64,000 bases of DNA, taken from Argopecten irradians. Its lineage: Eukaryota > Mollusca > Bivalvia > Pectinida > Pectinidae. The position numbers and the translations under genes were made by a program. Shown here in pieces: positions 36,511-48,100 of this stretch (position 1 is the first letter of the stretch; every line of letters begins with the position of its first letter). The stretch covers positions 42,858,996-42,922,995 of the forward strand of contig NC_091143.1 in NCBI RefSeq assembly GCF_041381155.1, written 5' to 3'. The notes under the pieces were generated by a model. It was not told where the DNA came from. It saw nothing but the letters and a program-made list of their open reading frames with translations, and did not search any database.

Positions 36511-38290
36511 TATGTCATTTGTTGAACAAACTTGGTAGCCCTTCATCCATATATGGTTGTAACCCATTCACGGATTAATATAAGGAGGAGTCAGATTTTA
36601 AAGCCAAATTTCAGCAAAGCTTCCATTTTGGACATCCGCCGTACTATCCCCATGGGTCTTAGCTCGGTCCTTTATAAAATATGATTGTCATCACCTAAAG
36701 TTCCCCCTTCTGAATCAATTAAAATCCCTATGGAACAATTTTCCTTGAGATCTGAGACTGAAACCTGAAAACAGGAAGTGGGTCAGCGGCCATCTTGGAA
36801 TACCAAAATCTTTATGAAAATGTTTGCATGTTGTTCGGCATCTATTTAAACCCCTATAGACCAATTTTCATTGAGATCAGAGACCGAAATTTGAAAACAG
36901 GAAGTGGGCCAGCTAAAATTAAGAAAATTTGCCCTTTTGGGGCCCCACCCCTCAGCCCCTAGGGGTCGGACCAGACTCATTTATATGAAAAATACATCAA
37001 AATACGATTGTCCTTCCCAAATGATGTTTCACACCAAATATGGATAAAATTCATCCAAGGATAAAGGAGGAGTAGGATTAAAAAGCTTAAATTAAGAAAA
37101 TTTGCCCTTTTTTTGGCCCCATCCATCAGCCCCTAGGGGTCGGACCAGGCTCAGTTGTACAAAATATGATTGTCCTTCCCCAATGATATTTTACACTAAA
37201 CATGGATGAAACCCATCCAAGGATGAAAGAGGAGTAGGATTTTAAAGCTTAAATTAAGAAAATTTGCCCTTTTGGGGCCCCACCCCTCAGCCCCTAGGGG
37301 TCGGACCAGACTCATTTATATGAAAAATACATCAAAATACGATTGTCCTTCCCAAATGATGTTTCACACCAAATATGGATAAAATTCATCCAAGGATAAA
37401 GGAGGAGTAGGATTAAAAAGCTTAAATTAAGAAAATTTGCCCTTTTTTTGGCCCCATCCATCAGCCGCTAGGGGTCGGACCAGGCTCAGTTGTACAAAAT
37501 ATGATTGTCCTTCCCCAATGATATTTTACACTAAACATGGATGAAACCCATCCAAGGATGAAAGAGGAGTAGGATTTTAAAGCTTAAATTAAGAAAATTT
37601 GCCCTTTTGGGGCCCCACCCCTCAGCCCCTAGGGGTCAGACCAGGCTCATTTAAATAATGTATGATTGTCCTTCCCCAATGATGTTTCACACCAAATATG
37701 GATGAAATCCATCCAAGGATGAAGGAGGAGTAGGATCTAGCTTAAATTAAGAAAATTTGTCTTTTTGGGCCCCATCCCTCAGCCCCTAGGGGTCGGACCA
37801 GGCTCATTGATATAAAATATGATTGTCCTTCCCCAATGATATTTTACACCAAATATAGATGAAATCCATTCAAGGATGAAGGAGGAGTAGGATTTTAAAG
37901 CTAAAATTAAGAAAATTTGCCCTTTTGGGGCCCCACCCCTCAGTCCCTAGGCGTTGGACCAGGCTCATTTAAATAATACATGATTGTCCTTCCCCAATGA
38001 TATTTCACACCAAATATGGATGAAATCCATCCATGGATGAAAGAGGAGTAGGATTTTAAAGCTTAAATTATGAAAATTTGACCTTTTGGGGCCACACCCC
38101 TCAGCCCCTAGGGGTCGAACTAGGCTTATTTATATAAAATATGATTGTCCTTCCCAAATGATTGTTTCACACCAAATATGGATGTAATCCGCTCAAGGGT
38201 TAAGGAGGAGTAGGCTTTTGTATAAATAGTCTTACGCACGACGCACCGCGGACGGTGCACGGCGCATGACCTTCGGTCAGATGACCTAAA
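36511..38290 (+). mobile_element. Non-autonomous element with ~160-173-bp core repeats (pearl/Helentron-like)
   Basis: Begins at the junction with copy 7. 36511-36921 holds two related ~130-bp segments ending AAAACAGGAAGTGGGYCAGC. Then follows a tandem array (36922-38220), and at 38240-38290 an ACGACGCACCGCGGACGG stretch and a short hairpin TGACCTTCGGTCA followed by GATGACCTAAAAA. The tail mirrors that of the clearer pearl-like element at 50201-51343 (palindrome, then GGTGAGCTAAAAA). No head sequence is seen, so the left end was probably lost at 36510. Confidence 0.55.
36922..38220 (+). repeat. Eight ~160-173-bp tandem repeats, part of them as a 335-bp dimer
   Basis: The phrase GAAAATTTGCCCTTTTGG...CCCCTAGGGGTCGGACCAG recurs at about 36931, 37104, 37266, 37439, 37601, 37760, 37919 and 38080. 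Steps of 173 and 162 alternate first, so 36922-37256 and 37257-37591 form two nearly identical 335-bp units. Confidence 0.9.
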
Positions 38291-38995
38291 AATAGTTATT
38301 TACAGTTGAAAATACTGTCAATAATTAGGTGAATTAATCAAGTCCCATAACTCTTGCAAATATTGATGGATTTTGACCAGTATCGAACCCATCTAGGATC
38401 TCATTGATATAAAGCAATATACCAAATTTGGTTGAAATCGGATAATAAATACTAAAGTTGTCAAGCGGAAGCCATGTTTTGAAGATTTAAGGTCCCGTAA
38501 CTCTTGCAAAATATTGACGGATTTTGACCAGTATTGAACCAATATAAGATATCATTGGTATAAAGCAACATACCAAATTTGCTTGAAATGGGACAATAAA
38601 TACTAAAGATATCAAGCGGAAACTATGCATTTATCTGTTTTGACGATTTTAAAGTCCCTTGACTCTTACAAATATTGATGGATTTTGACCATTATTGAAC
38701 TCATCCGAGATCTCATTGATATAAAACATTTTATCAAATTTGGTTGAATTTGGACGATAGATATTTAAGTTATCGAGTGGAAACCATGGATTTTTCTATT
38801 TTGACGATTTTAAAGTCCCATAACTCTTGCAAAATTTGACTGATTTTAACAATTATCAAACTCATCCGAGATCTCATTAATATGAAGCTATATACCAAAT
38901 TTTGTGAAATTGGACAATAAATACTTAAGTTATCGCACAGAAACTGTTTCCCGGACGCCGACGACCCTTCATTTTAAGAGGGTTTTACAGCAAAC
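38291..38995 (+). repeat. Four ~150-162-bp tandem repeats
   Basis: A module containing CCCATAACTCTTGCAAA, ATTGATGGATTTTGACCA, ATCTCATTGATATAAAGC and AAATTTGGTTGAAAT recurs with anchors at 38344, 38494, 38656 and 38817. It ends near CGGACGCCGACGACCC, a tail common in such bivalve elements. The copies differ by roughly 10-20%, so the array is older than its neighbour. Confidence 0.85.
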
Positions 38996-39097
38996 AAGAA
39001 TTTTTTTTATTTGGCCTGATGCTAATAGTAAGTGTAAAGTAAGTAACTTTTGAAGAAAAATATTCATTCATCTGCTCCATACATATGTAAGAATTTC

Positions 39098-39135
39098 AAT
39101 AAGAAGCCAAGAGGGCCTGTTTTAATTGCTCACCT
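39098..39135 (+). other. Relic of a pearl-type element end
   Basis: AAGAGGGCCTG...GCTCACCTGGTTTT matches the head of the element at 50201 with some damage. No core repeat follows. Confidence 0.45.
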
Positions 39136-39230
39136 GGTTTTAATTCGGTAATAACAAACATTTATCTGATAAAGCAGTCATGTATTACATGGATTCAAAT
39201 CAGACAGTGACAAACACAAACCTGTGTTGT

Positions 39231-39338
39231 TCACAGGGATCTTTTCTTTGGTGGTCTGTTACCATTGAATGGTATAGGAGTGACATCTGTTATTGATACT
39301 ACAGAAAGTCCAGCAGTCACCAAGGCTTTAAGACCAGC
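39231..39338 (-). CDS. MRPS11: Mitochondrial ribosomal protein S11 (uS11m), last exon
   Basis: After an acceptor (TTTTTAATTTTTAG) at 39339-39340, a 108-nt exon encodes 35 residues and a stop. The core [14 protein letters not shown], then NRPPKKRSL, matches the C-terminal signature of the S11 family (bacterial form [20 protein letters not shown]), and [11 protein letters not shown] fits the helix before it (IRALNAAGF in E. coli). In the family this tail contacts small-subunit rRNA near the mRNA exit; the animal nuclear gene is MRPS11. The usual HNGC is FNGN here. Upstream exons should lie at higher coordinates; I could not find the VKGLGPGR-coding exon up to 45 kb, so it may lie beyond inserted repeats or the assembly gap. 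Confidence 0.85.
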   Translation of the reverse strand, partial: AGLKALVTAGLSVVSITDVTPIPFNGNRPPKKRSL

Positions 39339-39374
39339 CTAAAAATTAAAAATCATAGCAATACACAATGCAAT

Positions 39375-39410
39375 CGAGACTGCCACTGTCACCAAGGCGT
39401 TAAGACCAGC
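39375..39410 (-). pseudogene. Partial duplicate of the MRPS11 last-exon start
   Basis: About 72 bp upstream of the true acceptor a second one (TTAATTTTCAG) is followed by ~30 nt nearly identical to the exon start (AGL-N-ALVT against AGLKALVT). Read on, it gives a short open stretch that ends in a stop inside the copy of the intron, so using this acceptor would replace the conserved S11 tail. It looks like a small tandem duplication; whether it is spliced is unknown. Confidence 0.7.
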
Positions 39411-39420
39411 CTGAAAATTA

Positions 39421-39960
39421 ACAAGAGGCCCATGGGCCTTAACAGTCCACCTGAGTTTGAATATATTATGAAAAAAATTAAAGACATATAAACACAATAT
39501 ACTGGGCCTTGAAGTTGGTCAGTGATCTTTTCAATCTATGAAGAGTATCTGGTTCCATCAAATCTGAATTCAGGAGAAGATTTTTGAAATTTTAGCCATT
39601 TTGACCCCTTTTGGTCACACCCCTCTGGTCCCTGGGGGTCAGCTATATCTTAGGCTAATAATTCTAACCAAGTTTGACTCATTTCCTATGAAAATTGAGC
39701 AAATAAAGTTCATAAAATTTGAATGTGTTTCTCCTATATAAACTATAGTAAATTTGATCCCTCCCCTCTGGTCCCTGGGGGTCAGCTAGGACCGATTTGG
39801 ATATTTTCAAATGCTATATCTCAGGCTAATATTTCTAACCAAACTTGACTCATTTCCTATGACAATTGAGTAAATAATGCTCATAAATGTGTTTTCCCTA
39901 TATAATAGTAAATTTAATCCCCTCCCCAGTCGGAACCATGAGACACAAGGGTCATATAAT
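39421..39960 (+). mobile_element. Pearl-type element fragment with two core repeats
   Basis: Starts with ACAAGAGGCCCATGGGCC and CCACCTGAG, the bivalve head motif, and holds two core modules sharing CCCCTCTGGTCCCTGGGG and TCAGCTA (near 39620 and 39760). No tail with CCAGGTGAGC follows, so it is probably 3'-truncated. It sits directly upstream of the duplicated MRPS11 acceptor. Confidence 0.6.
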
Positions 39961-39999
39961 TCACATTTTTGTAAAGGATCTCAGCCCCTGCGAATTGAT

Positions 40000-40284
40000 G
40001 TTCATGAACTTTCATGAACCATGAAATGTTCATGAATGTTCATGAACTTTCTGTAAATGTTCATGAATTGTTCATTAAATTTTTCATACAAAGTTCATGA
40101 ACCAGTTCATGAACTTTGGTTCATGAAGTGTCCATGAAGTTTCATGAACTATTCATGAATAGTTCATGAACATAATATTTAAATATGGTTTTCATGTAAC
40201 TGTTTATGAACATCAGTAGATTGTTCATGAACTTATTTTTAATTCATGAACTATTCATGAACATAAATTATATGTTCATGAACT
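40000..40284. repeat. Array of 15 TTCATGAA palindromes
   Basis: The 8-bp palindrome TTCATGAA, often extended to GTTCATGAAC, occurs 15 times in 285 bp with irregular spacing of about 9-45 bases. Linkers are variable and AT-rich. No ORF uses it. Confidence 0.95.
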
Positions 40285-41174
40285 AAATTGAAGTAACTGT
40301 ATATATTGATCATGTTTTAAAAAAACATACCTTGATTTTTTAATGCTAAATTTGGTTTATTTTCTTCTTCTATTTTTTAAAATATGTGAAGCTTTGGAAA
40401 AAAATTATTTTTTCATAAAATCAAAGTGAAGGCCTCATGCATGATCACATGACAAACATTCTGGCTTTTGATTGGGTGCTGGAATATAGGGTCATGACAT
40501 CACCAGATTTTAAACAGTGATGGAGGCATTTACAAAGAGATGAACTATGTGCAACAATTCTTAGGATATATTATAATCCAAAGGTTCATATTATGGATTG
40601 ATGACACAGTTTACAAGGTATGTTAAATATCTAATTATCTTCTTTGTTTGATTTCAATTTAATGTGCATAGTATATCTTTAGGAGCTGGAGTTTGCATGT
40701 ACATGTGTGTGCAACATAACATGGAGATCTTTGATTTGATTTCTACAAGTACACAAGCTAGTTTCATAACCTGAAAGGTGTGAAACAATAAAGAAATGTA
40801 TAAATAATTGGTATCTAAAAGATTAAAAGGTTACTATATATATGTAGAATCTGTTTTTCAAAAGTCACATTTTGACTATTGAAACTTTCCATTTACTGGC
40901 TCCAATTGTTTGACAAGAAATGCTTCCAATGTAGTCAATGTAGTACATGTAGCTAGTACTTTAATTAATAATAAATATTAGCATTTTGATAGATACAGAA
41001 GCTAAATCAAATTTAAGTAGTCAGTTGAAAGGGGTCAGGACATTTACTTTCACAAGTTAGTAGCCTGAAATGTATTAGGCCGGGATCTAGGGGGGGTCTA
41101 CGTGCACCCCCCACAACTTAACGAACCAATGTTTTTCTGAAGCCTTATGACCCACTGATAACGAAATCGAGAGG
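40285..41174. other. Non-coding stretch; GC palindrome at 41090-41112
   Basis: AT-rich sequence with no ORF I trust. A perfect-armed inverted repeat, GGGGGG, TCTACGTGCA, CCCCCC, lies near 41091-41112, just before the foldback element. A donor-like AAG/GTATGT on each strand (near 40326 on minus, 40615 on plus) is not joined to a recognisable exon. Confidence 0.5.
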
Positions 41175-44100
41175 TAACATTGTATAAACTGGGATGAACT
41201 TCCGGTTATGACGTCATCAAGATGGCCGCCATCTCGAATTTCACTAAAGATTGAAAAATAGTCATAACATTGACATTTTTCAACCGAAGAAGACAAATGA
41301 GGCATCAAAATGACCACAATAGAACAACAAATACATATCAGGACCATATAATCCAATATATGTAGTTATTTCTACGCAGGAAATGAAAAAATCGGATTTT
41401 AAGCTCAAAAATGGTAATTTTTTAGCAAATTTTTCATATTTGGCTTGACGCAGCAAAAATGTTTGCCAACAGCAAACTATTATTTCTAATCAGTTATTTG
41501 ACCTCTTATCAATCAGTAAAAACAACACCAACAAAAAAAACAATGTTAACATTGTATAAGCTCCGGTTATGACGTCATCAAGATGGCCGCCATCTCGAAT
41601 TTCACTAACAATTGAAAAATAGTCATAACATTAACATTTTTCAACCGAAGTAGACAAATGAGGTATCAAAATGATCATAATAGAACATCAAATTCATATC
41701 GGGACCACATAATTCAATATATGTAGTGATTTCTAGGTAGGAAATGAAAAAATCGGATTTTAAGCTCAAAAATGATAATTTTTAGCAAATTTTTCATATT
41801 TGGCTTGACGCAGCAAAAATGTTTACCAACAGCAAACTATTATTCGTAAACAGTTATTTGACCTCTAATCACTCAGTAAAACAATAAAATATATAGAGAT
41901 ACAAAAAAGAATTATTGTTATACCACCATTAAGTTTACAAAACATCACTGGGTGCGTATACTGGGTATATGCTATTTTTCTAACTCCAAACCGCTGACAC
42001 TACAGTTTCCTGGTGTATTATAAGTTCCTTAAATAAGTTTGACTATTGGCGATTTATAAGTAGGAAACATGAATGTAAAGTTGACAGAATATCTAGCCTC
42101 GGGTAGGACAAGTCACAGTTTCGTTTATTTCCTATGCATATTATTAGCAAAATGTCAGATAGTTACCACAATGTCACATATTTCTTTCGCTGGTTCTCAA
42201 TTATAACCATTATCATTGTGCGTGCTTTCCCACCTCACTGCACTATCCTCTGACGTGACTCGGCATGTCTGGTAGCTGGTACATGCAGTCCAAATCAGAG
42301 TAATCGAGATATCAGTATCCAATTCGTCGAAAGCCAGAGCGTCGTCTTCGATGTCGATGAGATGATGTGACACTACATTACCAGTGGTGTTCTAGCCTGT
42401 CATCTTTCATGGCCCATCCATGGCCAGAGTTTATATCAGGAACAACAGGTTCAGGGATGTGGGATCTCCTTCAGATTCTAACATATCGTATATGCTGTTT
42501 CAGACTTCTCAGGAAATTACACCAGATCCAGATTCTTCGAATGGTGGAATGATTCAAGCACCATTCATCAACCTTGTGGACACTCGTGCGACTATAGATG
42601 GCACAGGTGATATCCTCGAGGTCTTTAATGAGGTCATAAATGTTAAATGTTTTTCATTGGTCAGACTTTCCCATGTCCCTTGAAGGTACTGGTTGTGTCG
42701 CATCTGGTGTATGCGTGGATACACCATTGAAGACTCTCCAGAAAAAGTTTTCTACAGTGCTCTCCAGACTTGGCAAAGAGAGGAACTTCACTGTAGACCT
42801 CATTTATGACCTCAAATAATTCACCTGTGTCATCTATGGTCACTGAGGGTTCACAAGAATGAGGAATTGTGCTTCATACGAATTAAGGAGATGCAACTCA
42901 ACCCTTCGCAGAATGTGGCTCTGGTACGGTGTCTTTTCCATCCTACCGGAGAGGTCTGGAACATCATATACGATATGTGAATCACTAGGTTGAAAACAGG
43001 ATGAGCTCCCACATCCGCGAACCCGATGTTCTTGATGTTACCTCTGGCCATGGACGGTTGACAAGTTAGAACCACGATGGTAAACCGGTAATGTAATGTC
43101 ACATCAGCTCATCAGCTCATCGACACTCTGGCGAGAAAGCACGCACAAAGATAATGCTTATCATTAAGAACTATTGAAAGAAATATGTGATACTGCAGTA
43201 ACCATCTGACATTTCCTTACGTTACACACAGAAAAATAAAGTTAACAGTGGATGCGCTATTTCTAAAAGAAACAAATTTCGGAAAGTGTCGTGGTATTAA
43301 CGGAAACAAATGCTTTCTTCAGTTTTAATTTGATACCCTATTAGTTGGCGTTGTGCAGTAAAAATTCATTTTGAGACGCTACTAGTCTACAAACTTTCGA
43401 ACACGAAAATGGATTTTGTTAGGAAATTGTCAAGTCCCACTTAGATATTAAGCCACCTTAAAATTCAAATGTGTTAAGATATGGATCGTCAATTGCCAAT
43501 GTTATCTTCAGGAAGTTCTAAGACATCCGGAAACTGTAGTGTCAGCGGTTTGGAAAAAACAGCAATCATGTACCCTGTATACGCACCCGGTGATGTTTTG
43601 TAAACCAAATGATGGTATAACAATAATTCTCTTTTGAATTTCTATATATTTTTGTTGTTGTTGTTTTTACTAATTGATAAGAGGTCAAATAACTGATTTC
43701 GAATAATACTTTCTTTGTTGGGAAACAATTATAGCTGCGTAAAGCCAAAATATGAAAAAATTGCTAAAAAATTATCATTTTGAGCTTAAAATCTTATTTA
43801 CTTTTTTTTTCATTTCCTGCGTAGAAATCACTACATATATGGATTATATGTTCCCGATATGAATTTTTGTTTCTATTATGATCATTTTGATACACCTCAT
43901 TTGTCTACTTTGGTTGAAAAATGTTAATGTTATGACTATATTTCAATTGTTAGTGAAATTCGAGATGGCGGCCATCTTTGTATTGACGTCATAACCGGAG
44001 CTTATACAATGTTAATCAATGTTTTTTGTTTGTTGTTTTTAAATTGATAAGAGGTTTTTACTGATTTGAAATCAAGTTTGAGTTGCAACATTTTTGCTGC

Positions 44101-44381
44101 TGCGTCAAGCCAAATATGATGAAAAATTTGCTTAAAAATTACCATTTTTGAGCTTAAAATCCGATTTTTTCATTTCCTGCGTAGAAATAACTACATATAT
44201 TGGATTATATGGTCCTGATATGTATTTGTTGTTCTATTGTGGTCATTTTGATGCCTCATTTGTCTTCTTCAGTTGAAAAATTTCAATGTTATGACTATTT
44301 TTCAATCTTTAGTGAAATTCGAGATGGCGGCCATCTTGATGACGTCATAACCGGAAGTTCATCCTAGTTTATACAATGTTA
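41175..44381. mobile_element. 3.2-kb foldback element with compound inverted repeats
   Basis: The left end TAACATTGTATAAACT (41175) is answered by its inverse ending at 44381. Each arm starts with two direct copies of a ~370-bp module (41175/41547 on the left; ends 44014/44381 on the right) holding CCGGTTATGACGTCATCAAG and ATGGCCGCCATCTCG. The inverted match continues inward through GTTTACAAAACATCACTGGG (about 41930 and 43605) and CCGCTGACACTACAGTTTCC (about 41990 and 43540) to a centre near 42700, so each arm is about 1.5 kb. Arms are clearly diverged. No target duplication is evident. Superfamily not recognised. Confidence 0.8.
42367..43102. pseudogene. Inverted copies of one unknown coding fragment at the foldback centre
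   Basis: The plus frame 42420-42683 and the minus frames 43102-42851 and 42843-42661 translate to related peptides. MARVYIRNNRFRDVG corresponds to MARGNIKNIGFADVG, ISYMLFQTSQE to ISYMMFQTSP, and TIDGTGDILEVFNEV to TIDDTGELFEVINEV. So a coding segment, perhaps from the element's own gene, was captured in both arms and has decayed in each. I do not recognise the family. Confidence 0.6.
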
Positions 44382-44705
44382 CACACTGAAAGATAGAAAT
44401 GGACCATGGCCACTCAAGGCAATACTTAGTGGGGATAGGGCAGAGGGGTACAGAAAAGGAAACAGCTTGGACACAAAGGCCCATGCACGTATATACTTCT
44501 GTGCGTAACCTGCAACCACGTGAACACAATAGTGGAGTTTATACAAAATTATTTGCAATCAAGAAAATTATTTTTCAACTCTCCTTTAAAACAAAACAAC
44601 TTATATATAATAACTATATAATATTAATTTTAAAATTGTATGTAATGTATCAGTTATTTAGAAGACATTCCTATGTATTATCTACTAGTATTGAGTGCCC
44701 GATTT

Positions 44706-44715
44706 NNNNNNNNNN
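44706..44715. other. Assembly gap (10 N)
   Basis: Ten N, a placeholder of unknown true size. It interrupts the FANK1-like exon that starts at 44790. Confidence 1.
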
Positions 44716-45153
44716 CCAGTATAGTGGTTGCAACATCAAGGTACGACCGCTGAACTGCTTTATGTAACTGTTCTGCACATAGAGGCTCCTCTGTAAGACA
44801 AAACATTTTCAGAATTTCACATATCATATAACAAGAGGCCCAGAGAGCCTGTATTGCTGGCCTAGTTTGTTATGCCAAGTAATTTTTTGAATATATAGGT
44901 TCAAACTGGACTGATTTAAATCAGACAGATGGAGACAATGCTTTTAATACAAAGCTGGAGTGATATATTTGTGTTATGCTAATATGTGGACCTCCTACGA
45001 TTGGTACAGAGACAAGGATGATACTTACTTGTTGTTGTAACAGTTACATGGGGACTCCATTCACCCTTGTCAACATCGTTAGCAAACCTTAGTCTGTATG
45101 TATATTGTCGGAGTGGCTCCAATGCTGGGACAATATGTTTCTTTCCATAGCCC
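44716..45153 (-). CDS. FANK1: FANK1-like gene: end of FN3 domain and start of ankyrin region (two exons, partial)
   Basis: Exon A, 45153-45029 (125 nt), lies between TATATATTACAG and GTAAGT; exon B, 44790 to the gap at 44716, follows acceptor TTTTGTCTTACAG. The intron is 238 bp. The frame is continuous: GYGKKHIVPALEPLRQYTYR and LRFANDVDKGEWSPHVTVTT lead into TKEPLCAEQLHKAVQ. From memory, human FANK1 has [32 protein letters not shown] and EHLHRAV in the same order, i.e. the second half of the FN3 domain and the linker into ankyrin repeats. FANK1 in mammals is a testis- and cilia-associated nuclear protein. The N-terminal half of FN3 was not found upstream, and no ankyrin exon was found below the gap. 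Other FN3-ankyrin proteins remain possible. Confidence 0.72.
44831..44945 (+). mobile_element. Pearl-type element head inside the FANK1-like intron
   Basis: ACAAGAGGCCCAGAGAGCCTG, TTTGTTATGCCAAGTAAT and the following GTTCAAA match the head of the element at 50201-50270. It lacks core repeats and tail, so it is a truncated relic in the 238-bp intron. Confidence 0.6.
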
Positions 45154-48100
45154 CTGTAATATATAACCAAGGCAAATGTTAATAGGACACTCATAAAATA
45201 ATAAAATATATTTGTTTTGATAATGTATTCAACTCGTTAAGAGTGCAGGGCCCTAAAAAATTACTAAATAAAATAAAATAAAAGGACACTCAATAAAACC
45301 AAATTTTATAAGATTATTGTACAAAGCCACAAATCAATTAGCAAAAGATATAAAATAAAGAAAATGAACGGTTTTCATTTTTTCAGTCTGCATTTAATTT
45401 GAGTAAGTGAAATTGAGGCCTCAAACAGGGAGGGGTGCACTTAGGGCCAAAGATGGCAGCTAGATTTTAGTGATTGGCCATAACTACTATAGCTTGTGTT
45501 GCTTTATGCCATTTTCATTTTCCATAAAAAAATGCAAGGATTGCTAGTTTGAAATAAAATTGTAAATACTTTTTCTGTAGAAGAACTGGACAGTTAGACT
45601 TTAACATTTTATTAATCTCTATACTGATCAGGAGTCCAGCTGATTGCGTATACCTCTTTGGTTCAGTGAGTTTTGCAAGCAATTGTATTTATTCATTTAT
45701 CATTATTATTTATTTTTTTTTTTTTTTTTTTGCCAAAGAACCTAAACTCCATGGAAATATATATACATTTATACAATGTACACGAATATTTTAAGTTTTA
45801 CAAAGAGATTTGCTTTCATTCAATCTGGATTAAGATCTAAAGTAAATTATTAAATTCTTATCATGATTTTCTTTCAAAAACAAAGCTGAAAAATTCTTTA
45901 ATATATTGGTCATAGGTCTTATTCATTTTTTTCTTGTCAGTACTGTATTTTTTTCTTGTCAGTACTGTAAGAGTTATTTCCCCTTAACAGTAGTTTTGCA
46001 TCAAAGTCAATAAAAACAGCCAAACTGTATCATTTTATTGGGAATTTAATATTTTGAAACTGAAACAGCAGATATTGTCATTGTCACCTTGCATTCATGC
46101 AGAAATGAAACATCTTACTCTTTGACTCATAAACTGAGTATCAATTTCAAATAATTATTTTAGAAACAATCATCCTTTAAGTTTCTCTTTTTGATTTTAG
46201 CTTGAAACCCTCTTTATGGTCACTTTGCTTTTTTGAAATAATATTAATGCATCGTATTTGTACTGCTTATTCAATGCGAAAGAAAAATATGTAAATCAGA
46301 AAACTTTTTCCTATATGTGCAGGTTTGAGTCACGAAAGAAATATTTTGCCTGAAACATTTATACAATACTCTTAATATATTATGCTATCACATTATTTGA
46401 AGCTGAATTTGCCTTGGGATCACCATATTGTATTGATACTGAGATACTAAACCAACACAGTGTCCCAGGCCGGCCAATAACTATGTACACAGTCATCACA
46501 TGTTCTTGTCAATAAACATCCAGACATAGTAAAACACCAGGCAATGGTAAGGACTTCGTCGCCATTCACAGACATAGAAACATTTTTTATTTTAAATTTA
46601 AGTATTTTATTGAGCAGAACAATGACACATTTCTTATTTATTTAAATTTAAGTATTTTATTGAGCAGAACAATGACTTCTTCAGATAACAGAAATCAAAA
46701 CAATTCAGTTTTATTTTTTTCTACATTGTTATATAGTAAATTCTCTGTTGTAAAATAAGGAACATACAAAAATAATAGTTCATAGTTCGATTTATTTGAG
46801 TCCCTTTCCCATTTATTAATTTAGACTAGCAGTAGCTTGACTTTCTCTTTCTGAAAATGTTTTTGTTTTAAGCATAAGAGAGCATAGCTTCAGCCAAACC
46901 AACTAATACTGTCCAAGGGAGGTAAATCTAACACAGTAATTCCATGTGTAATTGGTATGTGGCCATATAAGGAATAGCATCAATCAACAACTTTTCCAGA
47001 TAGACCTAAGTAGTGAGCCAGAGCTAAGTAAGAATATTGATGTCTTACCAACCATCAGACACAAAAGATGTTTATAAACCATCAGTAAGCCTGTACTTTG
47101 GCAGGTTCACAACAGGAATTTTCTAGTAACAGACCCCACACAAATTCTATTATCTTCATTAGTTTAGCTAGAACAATAAAATATCACTTTCATTCAGATT
47201 CCACATTCCTATAGAAGTTATAAATGATGATTGTAAATTCCTCATTTGTATATTGTATATAACAATTTGAAACAAAATTCTTTTAAATCCCCCCACCATG
47301 TCTCTTAAGGAAAAGAAAAAAAAAAAAAAACCTGCATGACCTTAATTATATAATTGTTAATCTTTTTAAAAAAACATAGAAATGTGTACCATGCCTGTAT
47401 GACTAGTAAACCCAGCCAAATAATATAAATCTGATTTACTTAAACATGTAATATATCTTTAAGCAACATTATAGGAGCCTAACTGAAAAAAAATTCTCCC
47501 CAAATCTGATGGCTCGACAAGAATGTGAGGCTGGCTTGATAAGATTGCAATATTGTAAGTGATTGCCATCAGTGTAAGCCAGCTACTACAAGGTATGGAA
47601 TATTTACTGCTGAAATTAAGTGTTTTATAAATAGAAGAGAGATGTCCACTTGGTAGATTGTTTGTCACGATGATGACCCAAGTGTCCTTATAGACCAAAG
47701 TAAACACCTGTATAAGATGCCCTGCCTGTACTGTCGATATCAAAAGACTTCCATAAATACTTGAGAGCCCTATAACAGTAGCTTACTACATGTATAAAAC
47801 AGGAAAAGCAGCCAGGTGTGTACAGGTCAGTTTAATGAGAATACACAAACAATATATACCACTCATTTACACTTTGTATTGGACCAACAAAATATAGAAA
47901 TGGAAAACAAACATGTCAAGTGCCAGTGGTCTAAGTTTGTACAGGTCACTGTTGTAGGACGTTTCATCAACATTGGGTTATAGACCATGTATAATATTCC
48001 CCATTACAGTCCAGTAAAAAGTCCATTATCCAATTGACTGATATAACAGCAGTCTAAATATGAACTCTCTGTACATATTACATTCGAGGCACAAGACTTC

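Noticed and set aside
44399-44767. Plus ORF of 122 aa
   Set aside because: It runs across the N gap and overlaps a well-supported minus-strand exon.
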